The notes below the pieces were generated by a model. That model made no database searches. It had not been told where the DNA came from and saw only the letters and a list, made by a program, of their open reading frames with translations. Both the position numbers and the translations under genes were made by a program. DNA of 64,000 nucleotides, taken from Herbiconiux moechotypicola (GTDB taxonomy: Bacteria; Actinomycetota; Actinomycetes; Actinomycetales; Microbacteriaceae). The stretch spans positions 353,684 to 417,683 of the forward strand of contig NZ_JANLCN010000003.1 of NCBI RefSeq assembly GCF_024979255.1. Reading direction: 5' to 3'. Numbering within the stretch: position 1 is the first letter of the stretch; each line of letters starts with the position of its first letter. This document shows positions 6,481 to 15,275 of the stretch, in pieces.

Positions 6481-6492
6481 GGCCCCCTCCTC
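6481..6492 (+). promoter_or_regulatory. phage-type promoter motif, copy 3 (half motif)
   Basis: GGCCCCCTCCTC at 6481-6492 is identical to the second half of the other copies. No TGAGCA lies 13-14 nt upstream (GCCCGA instead). It stands 77 nt before the tRNA-Trp gene and probably drives it, perhaps weakly. Confidence 0.45.
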
Positions 6493-6568
6493 ATGTAGGG
6501 AAGCTCTTAGCCCTGTCCTCGCGCCCCGCGCTCCAACCCATACCGGAGGCGGCCGTAGACAGGTCATC

Positions 6569-6642
6569 GGGGCGGTAGCTCAATTGGTGAGAGCAGCGGC
6601 CTCCAAAGCCGCGAGATGGTGGTTCGAGTCCATCCCGCCCCG
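6569..6642 (+). tRNA. tRNA-Trp (CCA)
   Basis: Acceptor GGGGCGG (6569-6575) pairs with CCGCCCC (6635-6641). The anticodon arm is GCGGC-CTCCAAA-GCCGC with anticodon CCA at 6603-6605. The T-loop reads GGTTCGAGTCC, and the discriminator is G, as usual for tRNA-Trp. CCA is not encoded. A phage-borne tRNA-Trp could support tryptophan-rich phage proteins or replace a cleaved host tRNA. Confidence 0.93.
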
Positions 6643-6742
6643 CGAGGGTAGGCAGTAAGGCCGCGTCACGCGCCGGTCCGCTTCCGCCTGCCCGTGAACC
6701 CATCCGACCGCCGAGGTCGAGGCGACGACGCCTCCCCGGCCC

Positions 6743-6801
6743 GAGGCCCTTCGGCCGCTGACTCTGGACTCAATCCGGAAGAGCCGCCGAAGGGCCTCTT
6801 T
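6743..6801 (+). terminator. long stem-loop terminator after tRNA
   Basis: Perfect 13-bp arms GAGGCCCTTCGGC (6743-6755) and GCCGAAGGGCCTC (6786-6798), with a 30-nt loop and TTT. It ends the tRNA transcript ahead of the HNH gene. Confidence 0.75.
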
Positions 6802-6825
6802 GTCATGCCCTCCAGGAGGCGCCGA

Positions 6826-7128
6826 GTGTGGTCTGAGGATCGAAGCGCTCGCGCCGAGCGGCTCCCCGGGGACTGGGCAAAGCGCCGCATGAGGGTGCTC
6901 CGCCGCGACGCCTACCGGTGCCAAGCCCGAGACTCAGCGGGTATCCAGTGCGGCGCCCCAGCGAACCAGGTGGACCACATCGTCCATGGCGACGACCACG
7001 AGCTCGACAACCTACAGGCGCTCTGCCGCTGGCACCACGCGCGCAAGAGCAGCGCCGAGGGCGTGTCCTCGCGCCGCCCGCGAGCGCGCCAGAGCCGAGA
7101 GCCCGAGCGGCATCCGGGCTCCCTCTGA
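6826..7128 (+). CDS. HNH endonuclease
   Basis: About 100 aa. Conserved pieces of the HNH fold are in order: CQARDSAGIQCG with a metal-binding Cys pair, QVDHIVHG (catalytic His), then NLQALCRWHH. GTG 6826 is preferred because AGGAGG sits 6 nt upstream; ATG 6805 would place that SD inside the gene. HNH proteins encoded beside terminase genes help DNA cleavage during packaging in HK97-like phages, and this gene lies just before the terminase block. Confidence 0.85.
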   Translation: MWSEDRSARAERLPGDWAKRRMRVLRRDAYRCQARDSAGIQCGAPANQVDHIVHGDDHELDNLQALCRWHHARKSSAEGVSSRRPRARQSREPERHPGSL

Positions 7129-7233
7129 AAACGGGTGCAACCCGCGTCAGGGGTGGGGGTAGACCCTCTCCCGCCCCCATCGGCCCCGTCCGGTTCGGCA
7201 TAGCGCCTTCACCAGCGCGCAAGTCTGAGGGTT

Positions 7234-7689
7234 TTGAAAAATCGCCACAAGACGGAGGTTTCGAACAAATTGACTGAGCCTCGACCCGCCACAGGCCAGG
7301 CCCGCCCCGGCAATGACCACGCCCGCGGTCGTCGGAATGCCGCCCCCGACCTCTTCGATCGGGCAGAGCGCGCGCTCGTCGGCTCCTATTGGTACTTCAG
7401 TCGCCGAAACTGGCGCGGCGAGGCGAAGAAGCCAGACCTCGGTGGCATAACGATCGAGGTCGACCGCAAGACACCGGACCCGGCGAAGCCGTTCCTCGTT
7501 CGGTATAGCGCGACGCACACGGAGCGGCACGCGCGAATCGACCGAGCCATGCTCGCCGTCGAGACCGTCCGCGCCGAGCAAATCGAAGTCGAGAACGAGC
7601 GCTATTACCGGGCCAACCCGCTCGCCCGTCCTGGGCTCGCGCAGGCGCTCGCTGCCGCCCTCCAGCGCTCCACGGCCACCGAAAGCTAG
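7234..7689 (+). CDS. hypothetical protein upstream of terminase
   Basis: 151 aa if TTG 7234 is used (GAGG lies only 3 nt upstream, so the start is uncertain). The charged N-terminus looks disordered. The region around residues 45-85 (SYWYFSRRNWRGEAKKP) is aromatic and basic, and the C-terminus is helical. No family recognised. The 105 bp before it (7129-7233) show no gene and no clear promoter. Confidence 0.5.
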   Translation: MKNRHKTEVSNKLTEPRPATGQARPGNDHARGRRNAAPDLFDRAERALVGSYWYFSRRNWRGEAKKPDLGGITIEVDRKTPDPAKPFLVRYSATHTERHARIDRAMLAVETVRAEQIEVENERYYRANPLARPGLAQALAAALQRSTATES

Positions 7690-7739
7690 CTCGCCCGCCA
7701 ACAATTCGCACAGCGTTTGTCAGACCCGAAGGAGGGCCC

Positions 7740-8177
7740 ATGGCCGCCGGCCCCCTCCCCAAGGAGCAACACCAGCGCGACCGCGACACCAAGCGCCGAA
7801 AGGCCGACGTCGTCGAGGTCAAGCGCGACGGCGAAGTCCGAGGACGCCCACTCCCCAGCGCCGAGCTCTACGACCAGCGGACAATCGCGTGGCACGACAC
7901 GTGGCGCCGCTCGCCCCAGGCCCAGCTCTTCGAGGAAACCGACTGGCTCCGGCTCGAACTACTCGCCCCGCTCGTCGACTCCAACTTCCGGCGCCCGTCG
8001 GCCGCCGCCCTGTCTGAGATCCGGCTCAACGAAGAGCGCCTCGGCGCCCTCTACGTCGACCGCCTCCGGGCGAAGATCCGCATCGCCGAGCCCGAGTCCT
8101 CCGGCCACACCGCCCCCGTTCTCCAGCTCGCCACGCGGGCCGACGCTCACGCGCGCCTTCGCGGCGAGACGACCTAG
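7740..8177 (+). CDS. terminase small subunit
   Basis: 145 aa. A basic N-terminus (GPLPKEQHQRDRDTKRRKAD), a Trp-rich centre (AWHDTWRRSPQAQLFEETDW) and a helical C-terminus match small terminase subunits of actinophages, which bind the packaging site and recruit the large subunit. ATG 7740 has SD GAAGGAGG. A lysin gene, not the large subunit, follows directly. Confidence 0.75.
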   Translation: MAAGPLPKEQHQRDRDTKRRKADVVEVKRDGEVRGRPLPSAELYDQRTIAWHDTWRRSPQAQLFEETDWLRLELLAPLVDSNFRRPSAAALSEIRLNEERLGALYVDRLRAKIRIAEPESSGHTAPVLQLATRADAHARLRGETT

Positions 8178-8190
8178 AAGGAGCCACCGC

Positions 8191-9039
8191 ATGGGAATGG
8201 TCGACGGAAACGGCCTGATCGAGTGGGAAGGCGGGCTCTTCGACCCCGCGGGTGACCTGCTCCCCCGCGTGCGCTGGGCCTTCGAGCACATCCGCGCCGA
8301 GGGCATCCGAATCCTCCTCAACGAGGCCGGGCGCCCCTACGGAGTCCCCTCCGACCGCTACGCCACCTCGGCGGCCAACACCCAGTCCGGCCGGTCCACG
8401 GTCTGGTACCAGTGGGGTCGCTACCTCCGCGGCGAGACCCCCTCCGCCGCGAACCCCGCCCTTGGCCCCTACGCGAGCGAGCACACGCAGGGTAAAGCGA
8501 TCGACTCGAACACCTCAGACATGAGCGCCCGGACCCGCATCCTCCGCATGGTCGGGATGATCAACACGATTGCGTCTGAGTCCTGGCACTCCGCGATTCG
8601 GTTCGACTCGCAGGTCGACCTCTCCGCCTACGCATCCGGCGGCTACACCCCGATTTCTCCCGCCCTGACAGACGAGGACATTCTCTTGGCAAACATCGAA
8701 GACCTGAAGGACGTCCTCTCGGCCATCCTGACGACCATCGCCACCTCGGACGACGCGACGAAGACCGCGACCATCGTCCGGAACTACGTCGCAGAGAGCC
8801 AGAACACGGTCGCGACCGCGCTCATCTACCCCGATGGCACCGCCGTGAAGCTCAACGCCCAGCAGGACGTCGACGCCGCCGTCGTTGCGCACGCGATCGT
8901 CTACGGCTTGAAGCCGACGAACGACAAGCTCTCGTCCCCGCGCGACCGATTCGGGTCGCAGCTCGTGACCGCCCAGTGGCAGGCCTTCTGGAAGAACTAC
9001 CCCGGCACGAAGGTCGGCTTCGACAAGGACGGCCTCTAA
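8191..9039 (+). CDS. endolysin, peptidase M15 (VanY-like) type
   Basis: 282 aa. SEHTQGKAID (residues 96-105; His98 and Asp105) and ESWH (130-133; His133) are the zinc ligands and catalytic segment of M15 D-Ala-D-Ala or L-Ala-D-Glu peptidases. The last 120 residues (from about ALTDEDILLANI) have no recognised domain and may bind the wall or oligomerise. It should cut peptidoglycan stem peptides at lysis. Its position between the two terminase subunits, 17 kb from the holin, is unusual. Confidence 0.8.
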   Translation: MGMVDGNGLIEWEGGLFDPAGDLLPRVRWAFEHIRAEGIRILLNEAGRPYGVPSDRYATSAANTQSGRSTVWYQWGRYLRGETPSAANPALGPYASEHTQGKAIDSNTSDMSARTRILRMVGMINTIASESWHSAIRFDSQVDLSAYASGGYTPISPALTDEDILLANIEDLKDVLSAILTTIATSDDATKTATIVRNYVAESQNTVATALIYPDGTAVKLNAQQDVDAAVVAHAIVYGLKPTNDKLSSPRDRFGSQLVTAQWQAFWKNYPGTKVGFDKDGL

Positions 9040-9064
9040 CCGACAACGCCGAGGAGGTCCCGAC

Positions 9065-10756
9065 TTGGCCCTCCTCCCCGTCGTCTCCGTCCCCGAGTTC
9101 CCGCTCGACGGGTCCATCCCGACCCTCGGCTGGGGCGTCATCGCGTGGACCGAGGACTATCTACTCCAGCCCGACGGTGACCAGGCCGGAGAGCCCTTCC
9201 GCTTCACCCGCGAGCAACTCAACTTCATCCTCTGGTGGTACGCCCTCGACCGGAACGGTCGCTTCACCTACCGCCGAGCGGTCCTCCGCCGCGCGAAGGG
9301 ATGGGGCAAGTCCCCGTTCCTCGGCGCCCTCGCCCTCGCCGAGCTCCTCGGCCCTGTCCGCTTCGGCGGCTGGCTCGACAACGGCGAGCCCGACGCGATC
9401 CGCCACCCGATGCCGTGGATCGTCATCGCGGGTGTCTCCGAGCAGCAGACCCGAAACACCTTCGACGCCATCCGAGCGATGGCCGAGGACTCCGAACTCG
9501 TCGACGACTACGGCCTCGACGTCGGGATGACCCGCATCCTCGCCCCCGGCGGCGGCAAGATCATCATGATCACCGCGAACGCCGCGACGCAGGAGGGCGC
9601 CCGGCCGTCGTTCGCGATCCTCGACGAGACGCACCACTGGACGAAGACGAACGGCGGCGCAAAGCTCGCCCGAGTCGTCCGCCGCAACCTCGCGAAGTCG
9701 CGCGACGGCGCCGCCCGCGCCATCGAGACCACGAACGCTCACGAGCCCGGACAAGAGTCCGTTGCCGAGGCCTCCTATCTCGCGTGGCGTGCAATCGTCG
9801 AAGGACGGTCGAAGTCGACCGGCGTCCTCTACGACAGCCGCGAGGCTCCGGACACCGTCGACCTCGCCGACGAGCGCTCCGTCATGGAGGGCCTCCGGTG
9901 TGCATACGGCGACGCCTATTGGGTCGACCTCGAACGCATTCTCTCCGAGGTATACGACCCCGACACTCCCCCTGAGGAAGCTCGCCGCTTCTACCTCAAC
10001 CAGATCGTGGCCGCCGCCGACTCGTGGGTAGCTCCGCCCGAGTGGGCGAAGAACGAGCGCCAGGATCTCGCCCCGCTCGCGTTCGGCGACCCCAACGCCC
10101 GCCGACCCGGCGGGGACATGGTCGCTCTCGGATTCGACGGATCTCTGACCGACGACTCCACGGCCCTCGTCGCCTGCCGCATCTCCGACGGCGCGGCCTT
10201 CCTCCTGGCGATCTGGGAGAAGCCCGAAGGACCCGCCGGTCAAGGCTGGGAGGTCCCGAAGGACCAGGTCCGCGACGCCGTGGACCACGCCTTCTCAACC
10301 CTCGACGTCGTCGCGTTCTTCTCCGACGTCGCCTATTGGGAGACCGACGTCGACGCATGGCGCGACGAGTACGCCGAGCGCCTCGTCGTGAAAGCCACCA
10401 CCCGTCACGCCGTCGGATGGGACATGCGCGGCCACCAGATGGACACCACCCGATCGACCGAGGCGCTCCACCGCGCCATCACCGACGGCGAACTCCCCTG
10501 GGGCAAGCACGACCTCATCGCCGGCCCCGGCGCCGGGTCGATCGCCGCGGACGAAGTCCTGAAGCGCCACGTCCTGAACGCTCGCCGCCGCCCGAACCGC
10601 TGGGGAATCAGCTTCGGCAAGGAGACCCGCGAGTCTCCGAAGAAGGTCGACGCGCTCGCCGCCCTCATCCTCGCCCGCATGGCCCGTACCCGCGCACTCG
10701 CGGACGGCGCCCTGAAGAAGCGACGCCGCCCCACGGGCCGCGTGGCCGGCTTCTAA
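9065..10756 (+). CDS. terminase large subunit
   Basis: 563 aa. The ATPase domain has Walker A RRAKGWGKS (residues 75-83) and Walker B FAILDE (185-190) followed by THHW. The nuclease domain begins near GFDGSLTDDSTALV (about 354-367), whose Asp residues would hold metal. It pumps DNA into proheads and cuts it. TTG 9065 follows GAGGAGG. Length is normal for the family. Confidence 0.93.
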   Translation: MALLPVVSVPEFPLDGSIPTLGWGVIAWTEDYLLQPDGDQAGEPFRFTREQLNFILWWYALDRNGRFTYRRAVLRRAKGWGKSPFLGALALAELLGPVRFGGWLDNGEPDAIRHPMPWIVIAGVSEQQTRNTFDAIRAMAEDSELVDDYGLDVGMTRILAPGGGKIIMITANAATQEGARPSFAILDETHHWTKTNGGAKLARVVRRNLAKSRDGAARAIETTNAHEPGQESVAEASYLAWRAIVEGRSKSTGVLYDSREAPDTVDLADERSVMEGLRCAYGDAYWVDLERILSEVYDPDTPPEEARRFYLNQIVAAADSWVAPPEWAKNERQDLAPLAFGDPNARRPGGDMVALGFDGSLTDDSTALVACRISDGAAFLLAIWEKPEGPAGQGWEVPKDQVRDAVDHAFSTLDVVAFFSDVAYWETDVDAWRDEYAERLVVKATTRHAVGWDMRGHQMDTTRSTEALHRAITDGELPWGKHDLIAGPGAGSIAADEVLKRHVLNARRRPNRWGISFGKETRESPKKVDALAALILARMARTRALADGALKKRRRPTGRVAGF

Positions 10757-10778
10757 CCGAACCCTGGAGGTCGACCCT

Positions 10779-12302
10779 TTGGCTGTAGACGCGAAGCTCG
10801 TCGAGAAGCTCGACGAGCAGCTCCGCGCCGACCTCGACAAGGACGGCCGCCTCGGCCTCGTGCGGCGCTACCTGAGGGGTGACCACAATCTCCCCTACAT
10901 GCCGAAGAAGGCGAAGAAGGAGTTCGCGCACCTCGCGAAGGTCGCGATCACCAACTGGACACCGCTGGTGTCCGACACCTACGCGAAGGGTCTCTTCGTC
11001 GACGGTTACCGCGCGGCGAAGACCCGAGACAACGCGGGCCCCTGGACCTACTGGCAAGAGAACGGTCTCGACGCCCGACAGGCAATCGCCCACCGCGGTG
11101 CGATCGAGTACGGCACCAGCTACGCGCTCATCCTGCCCGGTCAGGCTGGCGCACGGCGCACCCCGTACTTCCGCCCGCTCTCACCCCTGAAGAGCGCCGC
11201 CTGGTACCGAGACGACGACGACGAGTTCCCCGAGATCGCCTTCCGGCGCCGCGGGGAGACGATCGACGGAACGCAGCTCGTCGAACTCTTCGACAACACG
11301 AACCGCTACACCTACGCGAAGCCAAAGGAGGGTAACTGGACCCAGTCGCGCGTTGACGCCCACGGCCTCGGCGTGACCCCATTCGTGCGCTTCCGAGACC
11401 GCCTGGACGACGAGGCCACCGGAGTAATCCGGCCCATCCTGAACCTCCAGGACCGTGTAAACGAGATCGTCTTTTCGACTCTCATCGCGATCCAGTACGC
11501 CTCCTTCCGCCAGCGCTGGGCCACCGGCCTCGCGATCCCCGAGGACGAAGAGACCGGTGAGCCTGTCGAGCCCTTCGAAGCCGCGGTGAACCGCCTATGG
11601 GTTGCAGAGGACGCCGAGGCGCGCTTCGGCGACTTCGCCCAAACGGAACTCTCCGGCCACCACTCGGCCTACGACTCCGGCGTGAAGACGCTCGCCGCCA
11701 TCTCCCAGGTGTCGCCCAACATCATGACCGGCGACCTCGTCAACGTGAATGCCGAGACGCTGGCCCAGATGCAGGACACCACGCAGCGCAAGCTCGGCGA
11801 GTACGAGACCCTCTTCGGCGAGGCTTGGGAGTCAGGCTTCCGCCTGGCCGCCCGAGCAGCCGGTGACTCCGCAGGCGCCGCCGACACGAGCGCCGAGGTT
11901 CGCTGGCGCGACACCGAGGCGCGCGCACTCGCCGCCACGGTCGACGCGCTCGGCAAGATGGCGACGATGCTCTCCGTGCCCGTTGAGGCGCTCTGGGAGC
12001 AGATCCCCGGCATCACCGACGGCGATATCGCCCGCTGGCGGGACCTTCGCGACACGACCGACCCGATCGCCGAGCTCGCGGCCGAGTTCGATCGCCAGAC
12101 GGCGGCCTCGACTGAGAGCGCGTCCGGTGACACCGACGGCGTGAAGGCTCAGGCCGACGCGCTCGGCTCGCTGATCCGTGCCGGCGTCGAGCCGAGCAGC
12201 GCCGCCTCGAAGGTCGGCCTCACGGGTGTGACCTTCACAGGCGCCGTACCGGTGTCGCTCCGTCTCCCGCAGACGGATGCGTCGGAGCTCGAACAGACAT
12301 AG
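10779..12302 (+). CDS. portal protein
   Basis: 507 aa, in the expected place after the large terminase. It has the pattern of SPP1 Gp6-like portals: a charged N-terminus, NWTPLVSDTYAKGLFVDGY (about 54-72), long helices in the middle (LNLQDRVNEIVFSTLIAIQYASFRQ region) and a C-terminus rich in Ala, Thr and Asp. It forms the dodecameric DNA channel at the capsid vertex. TTG 10779 has SD GGAGG. Confidence 0.88.
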   Translation: MAVDAKLVEKLDEQLRADLDKDGRLGLVRRYLRGDHNLPYMPKKAKKEFAHLAKVAITNWTPLVSDTYAKGLFVDGYRAAKTRDNAGPWTYWQENGLDARQAIAHRGAIEYGTSYALILPGQAGARRTPYFRPLSPLKSAAWYRDDDDEFPEIAFRRRGETIDGTQLVELFDNTNRYTYAKPKEGNWTQSRVDAHGLGVTPFVRFRDRLDDEATGVIRPILNLQDRVNEIVFSTLIAIQYASFRQRWATGLAIPEDEETGEPVEPFEAAVNRLWVAEDAEARFGDFAQTELSGHHSAYDSGVKTLAAISQVSPNIMTGDLVNVNAETLAQMQDTTQRKLGEYETLFGEAWESGFRLAARAAGDSAGAADTSAEVRWRDTEARALAATVDALGKMATMLSVPVEALWEQIPGITDGDIARWRDLRDTTDPIAELAAEFDRQTAASTESASGDTDGVKAQADALGSLIRAGVEPSSAASKVGLTGVTFTGAVPVSLRLPQTDASELEQT

Positions 12303-12315
12303 GTGAGGAGGGCGG

Positions 12316-13059
12316 ATGGACCAGCGTCTCTCCGCCCTCTCCCGCGACCACATGGTGCGTCAGGTGCGCGCCGAAGCCGCCATCCAGCGAGCGGTGTCGT
12401 CGGCGTGGGGCCGAACCCTTGACCCACTCAGCCTCGACGCTACCTTCCCCGACTTCGTCCGACTCACCCTTCCCCTCATCCGCGCCGGCCGCTCCCGCAG
12501 CACCGCGACCGCCCGCACCTTCTACGCCCAGTCCAAGCTCATCGCTGGACTGACCACGCCCGCACCGGCTATCGCCGTGCCGATCCTCACAACCGAGGCC
12601 GCCACCGCCGCCCTCCGCATCAACGGTCCAGTGAACGTCAAGAAGCAGATGACCCGGGGCGTCCCGGTCGACGTCGCAATGACCGTCGCGCAGGCCGCAA
12701 CCCTCCGAGCGGCGAAGCGACTCACACTCGACGCCTCACGCGCGACGATCATCGGCCTGACCAAGCGCGACACCGACGCCGAAGGCTGGGCTCGCGAGAG
12801 CGACGGGAAGCCGTGCTCCTTCTGCGCCATGCTCGTCGGCCGAGGCCCCGTGTACTCCGAGGCGACAGCTACCTTCCGCTCTCACAACGGATGCTGCTGC
12901 TCAGCCCGTCCCGTGTTCGACCGAGCCGACGGCTGGTCGCCCCAAGCTCGCGCGATCCGCGACCTCTACGACGAGGCCGGCGCGAGCGACTTCCGCACCG
13001 CCTACCGCGAGCGCATGGCCGAGTCGACCTCGGACCTTGCTCAGGCCCTCGCCGCCTGA
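12316..13059 (+). CDS. MuF-like minor capsid protein
   Basis: 247 aa. The C-terminal region has CSFCAMLVGRGPVY (residues 167-180) then HNGCCCSARPVF, the Cys/His pattern of MuF-type minor head proteins, and the gene lies between portal and scaffold as usual. ATG 12316 follows a strong SD (GAGGAGGGCGG). No toxin domain is fused at the C-terminus, unlike some MuF proteins. Confidence 0.82.
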   Translation: MDQRLSALSRDHMVRQVRAEAAIQRAVSSAWGRTLDPLSLDATFPDFVRLTLPLIRAGRSRSTATARTFYAQSKLIAGLTTPAPAIAVPILTTEAATAALRINGPVNVKKQMTRGVPVDVAMTVAQAATLRAAKRLTLDASRATIIGLTKRDTDAEGWARESDGKPCSFCAMLVGRGPVYSEATATFRSHNGCCCSARPVFDRADGWSPQARAIRDLYDEAGASDFRTAYRERMAESTSDLAQALAA

Positions 13060-13075
13060 CCCAGATCTCACCCCG

Positions 13076-13104
13076 CGCCCTGAGCACCCGCTCGGGGCGT
13101 TTCG
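13076..13104 (+). terminator. hairpin before scaffold and capsid genes
   Basis: CGCCCTGAGC / GCTCGGGGCG stem with a 4-nt loop, followed by TTTCG. It lies in the 106-nt gap between the MuF-like and scaffold genes. It may partly terminate transcription or protect the capsid mRNA 5' end. The TGAGCA inside it is not a promoter copy, since GGCCCCC is absent downstream. Confidence 0.55.
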
Positions 13105-13165
13105 CATACCCCCAGTGGCCCGGCAGGTCCGGTGCCTCGACCCGTCCCAGGAGGACGCAACACAA

Positions 13166-13690
13166 ATGCCAGACGCACCGAAGACCGACGAGCAGACGCA
13201 GACCCCGCCGTGGGGCGACGACTTCGACGCCGCGAAGGCCTGGAACCTCATCCAGAACCTCCGCGCCGAGAAGACCGCCCTCCAGACCAAGGTCACCGAC
13301 GTCACGACCGAGCGAGACACCCTGAAGTCCGAGCGCCAGGCGCGCGAGAACGAGGGCAAGACCGCCGAGCAGAAGGCCGCCGACGACCTCACCGCCGCCC
13401 AGAGCGCGACCGCCGCAGCGCGGCGCGAGCTCTACATCGAGCGGGCTCTCCGGAAGCACGCCATCCCCGAGGACCTCGTCGAGTTCCTCTCCGGAGACAC
13501 CGAAGAGGACATTCTCGCGAAGGCCGAGAAGCTCGCCGCCGTCAAGCCCGCCGAGAAGACCGACGAACAGCAGGTCACACCTCCGGCACCTGGCATGCCC
13601 ACCCCCGCGCTGAAGCCCGGCCACGGAGGCGACGCCCCCGTCGAGTTCGACCCGGACGCCATCGCAGACGCCGCGCGCAAGTCCATCTAA
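13166..13690 (+). CDS. capsid scaffolding protein
   Basis: 174 aa. Strongly charged and helical, with a predicted coiled coil at about residues 25-90 (heptad-like AEKTALQTKVTDVTTERD), and a Pro/Gly-rich C-terminus. Size, composition and position directly before the major capsid gene identify it. It should direct prohead assembly and then leave the shell. ATG 13166 has SD AGGAGG 9 nt upstream. Confidence 0.85.
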   Translation: MPDAPKTDEQTQTPPWGDDFDAAKAWNLIQNLRAEKTALQTKVTDVTTERDTLKSERQARENEGKTAEQKAADDLTAAQSATAAARRELYIERALRKHAIPEDLVEFLSGDTEEDILAKAEKLAAVKPAEKTDEQQVTPPAPGMPTPALKPGHGGDAPVEFDPDAIADAARKSI

Positions 13691-13730
13691 CCCGTCCTCC
13701 ACGGACCTCCTCATCTGAAAGGGCATACCC

Positions 13731-14714
13731 ATGCCGAACACCTTCGTCTACACCGCCCCCCAGGTCGCCCAGGTTGCGGCCTCCCTCGTCCAGAAGGACA
13801 GCGAGCTCTCGGCCCTCGTGTCGAAGAACTACGTCTCCGAGTTCCTCGGTGAGGGCACCGGCGGCCGACCCATCGCGATCAAGCAGCCGACCACGCTCAT
13901 CGCACGCTCCCGCACCGTCGATGACGTGACCAGCTCGATCGTTCTCGATCAGATCGCCGAGGCCACGACCACCGTCAACCTGTCGAAGACCCACGACTAC
14001 AGCGCCGTCGGCCTCTCGGAGGCGGACCTGACGCTGAACCTCACCGACTTCTCCGCGCAGGTGCTGAAGCCCCAGGCCGAGGCCATCGTGGACTCGCTGG
14101 AGCACAAGGTCGCGACCGCGCTCCTGGCGGTGCCGCTGACCACGCTCACCAAGCCCGACGGCGCCGACGCCGGTACCGACCCGGACGTCGTGGTCTTCGA
14201 CCCGGCGAACCCGATTCCCTACATCACCCGCATCCGTAAGTGGCTCCGTGACAACGGCGTCCCGCAGTCGGGCATGCAGATGATCGTGGGTACCGAGGTC
14301 TACGCCGCGCTGCTCGACGCGAAGGCCATCACCGACGCGAGCGAGTCCGCCTCCAGCGAGGCGCTCCGCGAGGGTGGCGTCGGCCGCATCCGTGGCTTCA
14401 ACATCGTCGAGTCGAACCGCGTGCCGGCCGACGAGATCCTGGCGTTCCACCGCGACGCCGTGACCCTCGTCACCCGCGCCCCCGCGGTCCCGGCCGGTGC
14501 CTCCTTCGGCGCCTCGGTCTCGGAGAAGGGCTTCTCGCTCCGCTACCTCCGCGACTACGACGCGACGAAGACCCAGGACCGCTCGATCGTCTCGACCTTC
14601 TCGGGCGTCGGCATCCTCCCGACCTACAAGATCGAGCGCGACTACGACACCCGCACGGTGAGCACGACCGCTCTCCCGAACGGCGGCGTGATCCACCTCG
14701 ACACCGCAGCCTGA
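13731..14714 (+). CDS. major capsid protein
   Basis: 327 aa in the standard place after scaffold. Start MPNTFVYTAPQVAQVAASLV, then a beta-rich body (GGRPIAIKQPTTLIARSRTV) and EGGVGRIRGFNIVESNRV at about 216-233, a typical loop of HK97-fold coat proteins of actinophages. It forms the icosahedral shell. SD GAAAGG is upstream, and hairpins flank the scaffold-capsid pair (13076, 14722). Confidence 0.9.
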   Translation: MPNTFVYTAPQVAQVAASLVQKDSELSALVSKNYVSEFLGEGTGGRPIAIKQPTTLIARSRTVDDVTSSIVLDQIAEATTTVNLSKTHDYSAVGLSEADLTLNLTDFSAQVLKPQAEAIVDSLEHKVATALLAVPLTTLTKPDGADAGTDPDVVVFDPANPIPYITRIRKWLRDNGVPQSGMQMIVGTEVYAALLDAKAITDASESASSEALREGGVGRIRGFNIVESNRVPADEILAFHRDAVTLVTRAPAVPAGASFGASVSEKGFSLRYLRDYDATKTQDRSIVSTFSGVGILPTYKIERDYDTRTVSTTALPNGGVIHLDTAA

Positions 14715-14721
14715 CCCGATC

Positions 14722-14753
14722 CCGTGGAGCGTCCTTCGCCGGGCGCTCCACGG
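14722..14753 (+). terminator. hairpin after major capsid gene
   Basis: Perfect 10-bp arms CCGTGGAGCG (14722-14731) and CGCTCCACGG (14744-14753) with a 12-nt loop. There is no T-tract, so it is more likely a partial terminator or an RNA 3' end protector that sets capsid mRNA level. Confidence 0.55.
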
Positions 14754-14772
14754 TGACCTCTAGGGAGGCCGA

Positions 14773-15171
14773 ATGGCGAACCCTCTACCCCCGGCCCTGA
14801 GCCTCCTGGAGAAGCGCCTAGGCGTAGCTCCCGGGTCACTCGCGGGCGAGGAGAAATCTCGAGCGGAAGCCGCCCTCGAAGACGCCGCGACGCTCGTCCT
14901 CGCCGAGGTGCGAGACACCCTGGCCGCAGCCTGGGCAACCGACGCCCCGACGGTCGCGGTTCTCGTCGCACTGAAGGCCGCGCGGCGCGAGTTCGAGAAC
15001 CCGCAGGGGATCTCGTCCGAAACCGTCGAGGGACACGCAGTCGGCATCACAGACGCCTCCGGCGTCTTCCTGACCAGCCGAGAGATCGCCCTCGTCCACC
15101 GCGCCGCATCCGGCCGCCGTGGCGGCTTTGTCGGTACCGTCCGCATCCTGACCGCCTACGAGGACTCATGA
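14773..15171 (+). CDS. head-tail adaptor
   Basis: 132 aa. Helical N-terminus (LSLLEKRLGVAPGSL), Ala-rich helices and a beta hairpin near GHAVGITDASGVFLTSREIAL. It is first in the connector series after the capsid gene, where HK97 gp6-type adaptors that plug onto the portal are found. ATG 14773 has SD AGGGAGG. Confidence 0.75.
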   Translation: MANPLPPALSLLEKRLGVAPGSLAGEEKSRAEAALEDAATLVLAEVRDTLAAAWATDAPTVAVLVALKAARREFENPQGISSETVEGHAVGITDASGVFLTSREIALVHRAASGRRGGFVGTVRILTAYEDS

Positions 15172-15275
15172 TCCCTGACGCCGTGATCGTCGACGGGACG
15201 ACCGTCTACATCCCGGGTAAGGACGAAGACTCCGACCCGATCGCATTCCTCGCCGAGGAGGACCTCTTTCAGTGA
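15168..15275 (+). CDS. 35-aa protein between connector genes
   Basis: ATG 15168 overlaps the upstream TGA, and TGA 15273-15275 overlaps GTG 15272. The short acidic peptide (MIPDAVIVDGTTVYIPGKD...) is placed like the tiny genes often found between adaptor and stopper genes. The double overlap supports translation. Confidence 0.6.
   Translation: MIPDAVIVDGTTVYIPGKDEDSDPIAFLAEEDLFQ

Noticed and set aside
9161..10288. 375-aa minus-strand frame across the large terminase
   Set aside because: Antisense shadow of a clearly identified gene; no SD or domain.
13081..13086. TGAGCA as a ninth promoter motif
   Set aside because: It lies inside a hairpin, and no GGCCCCC follows at 13-14 nt.
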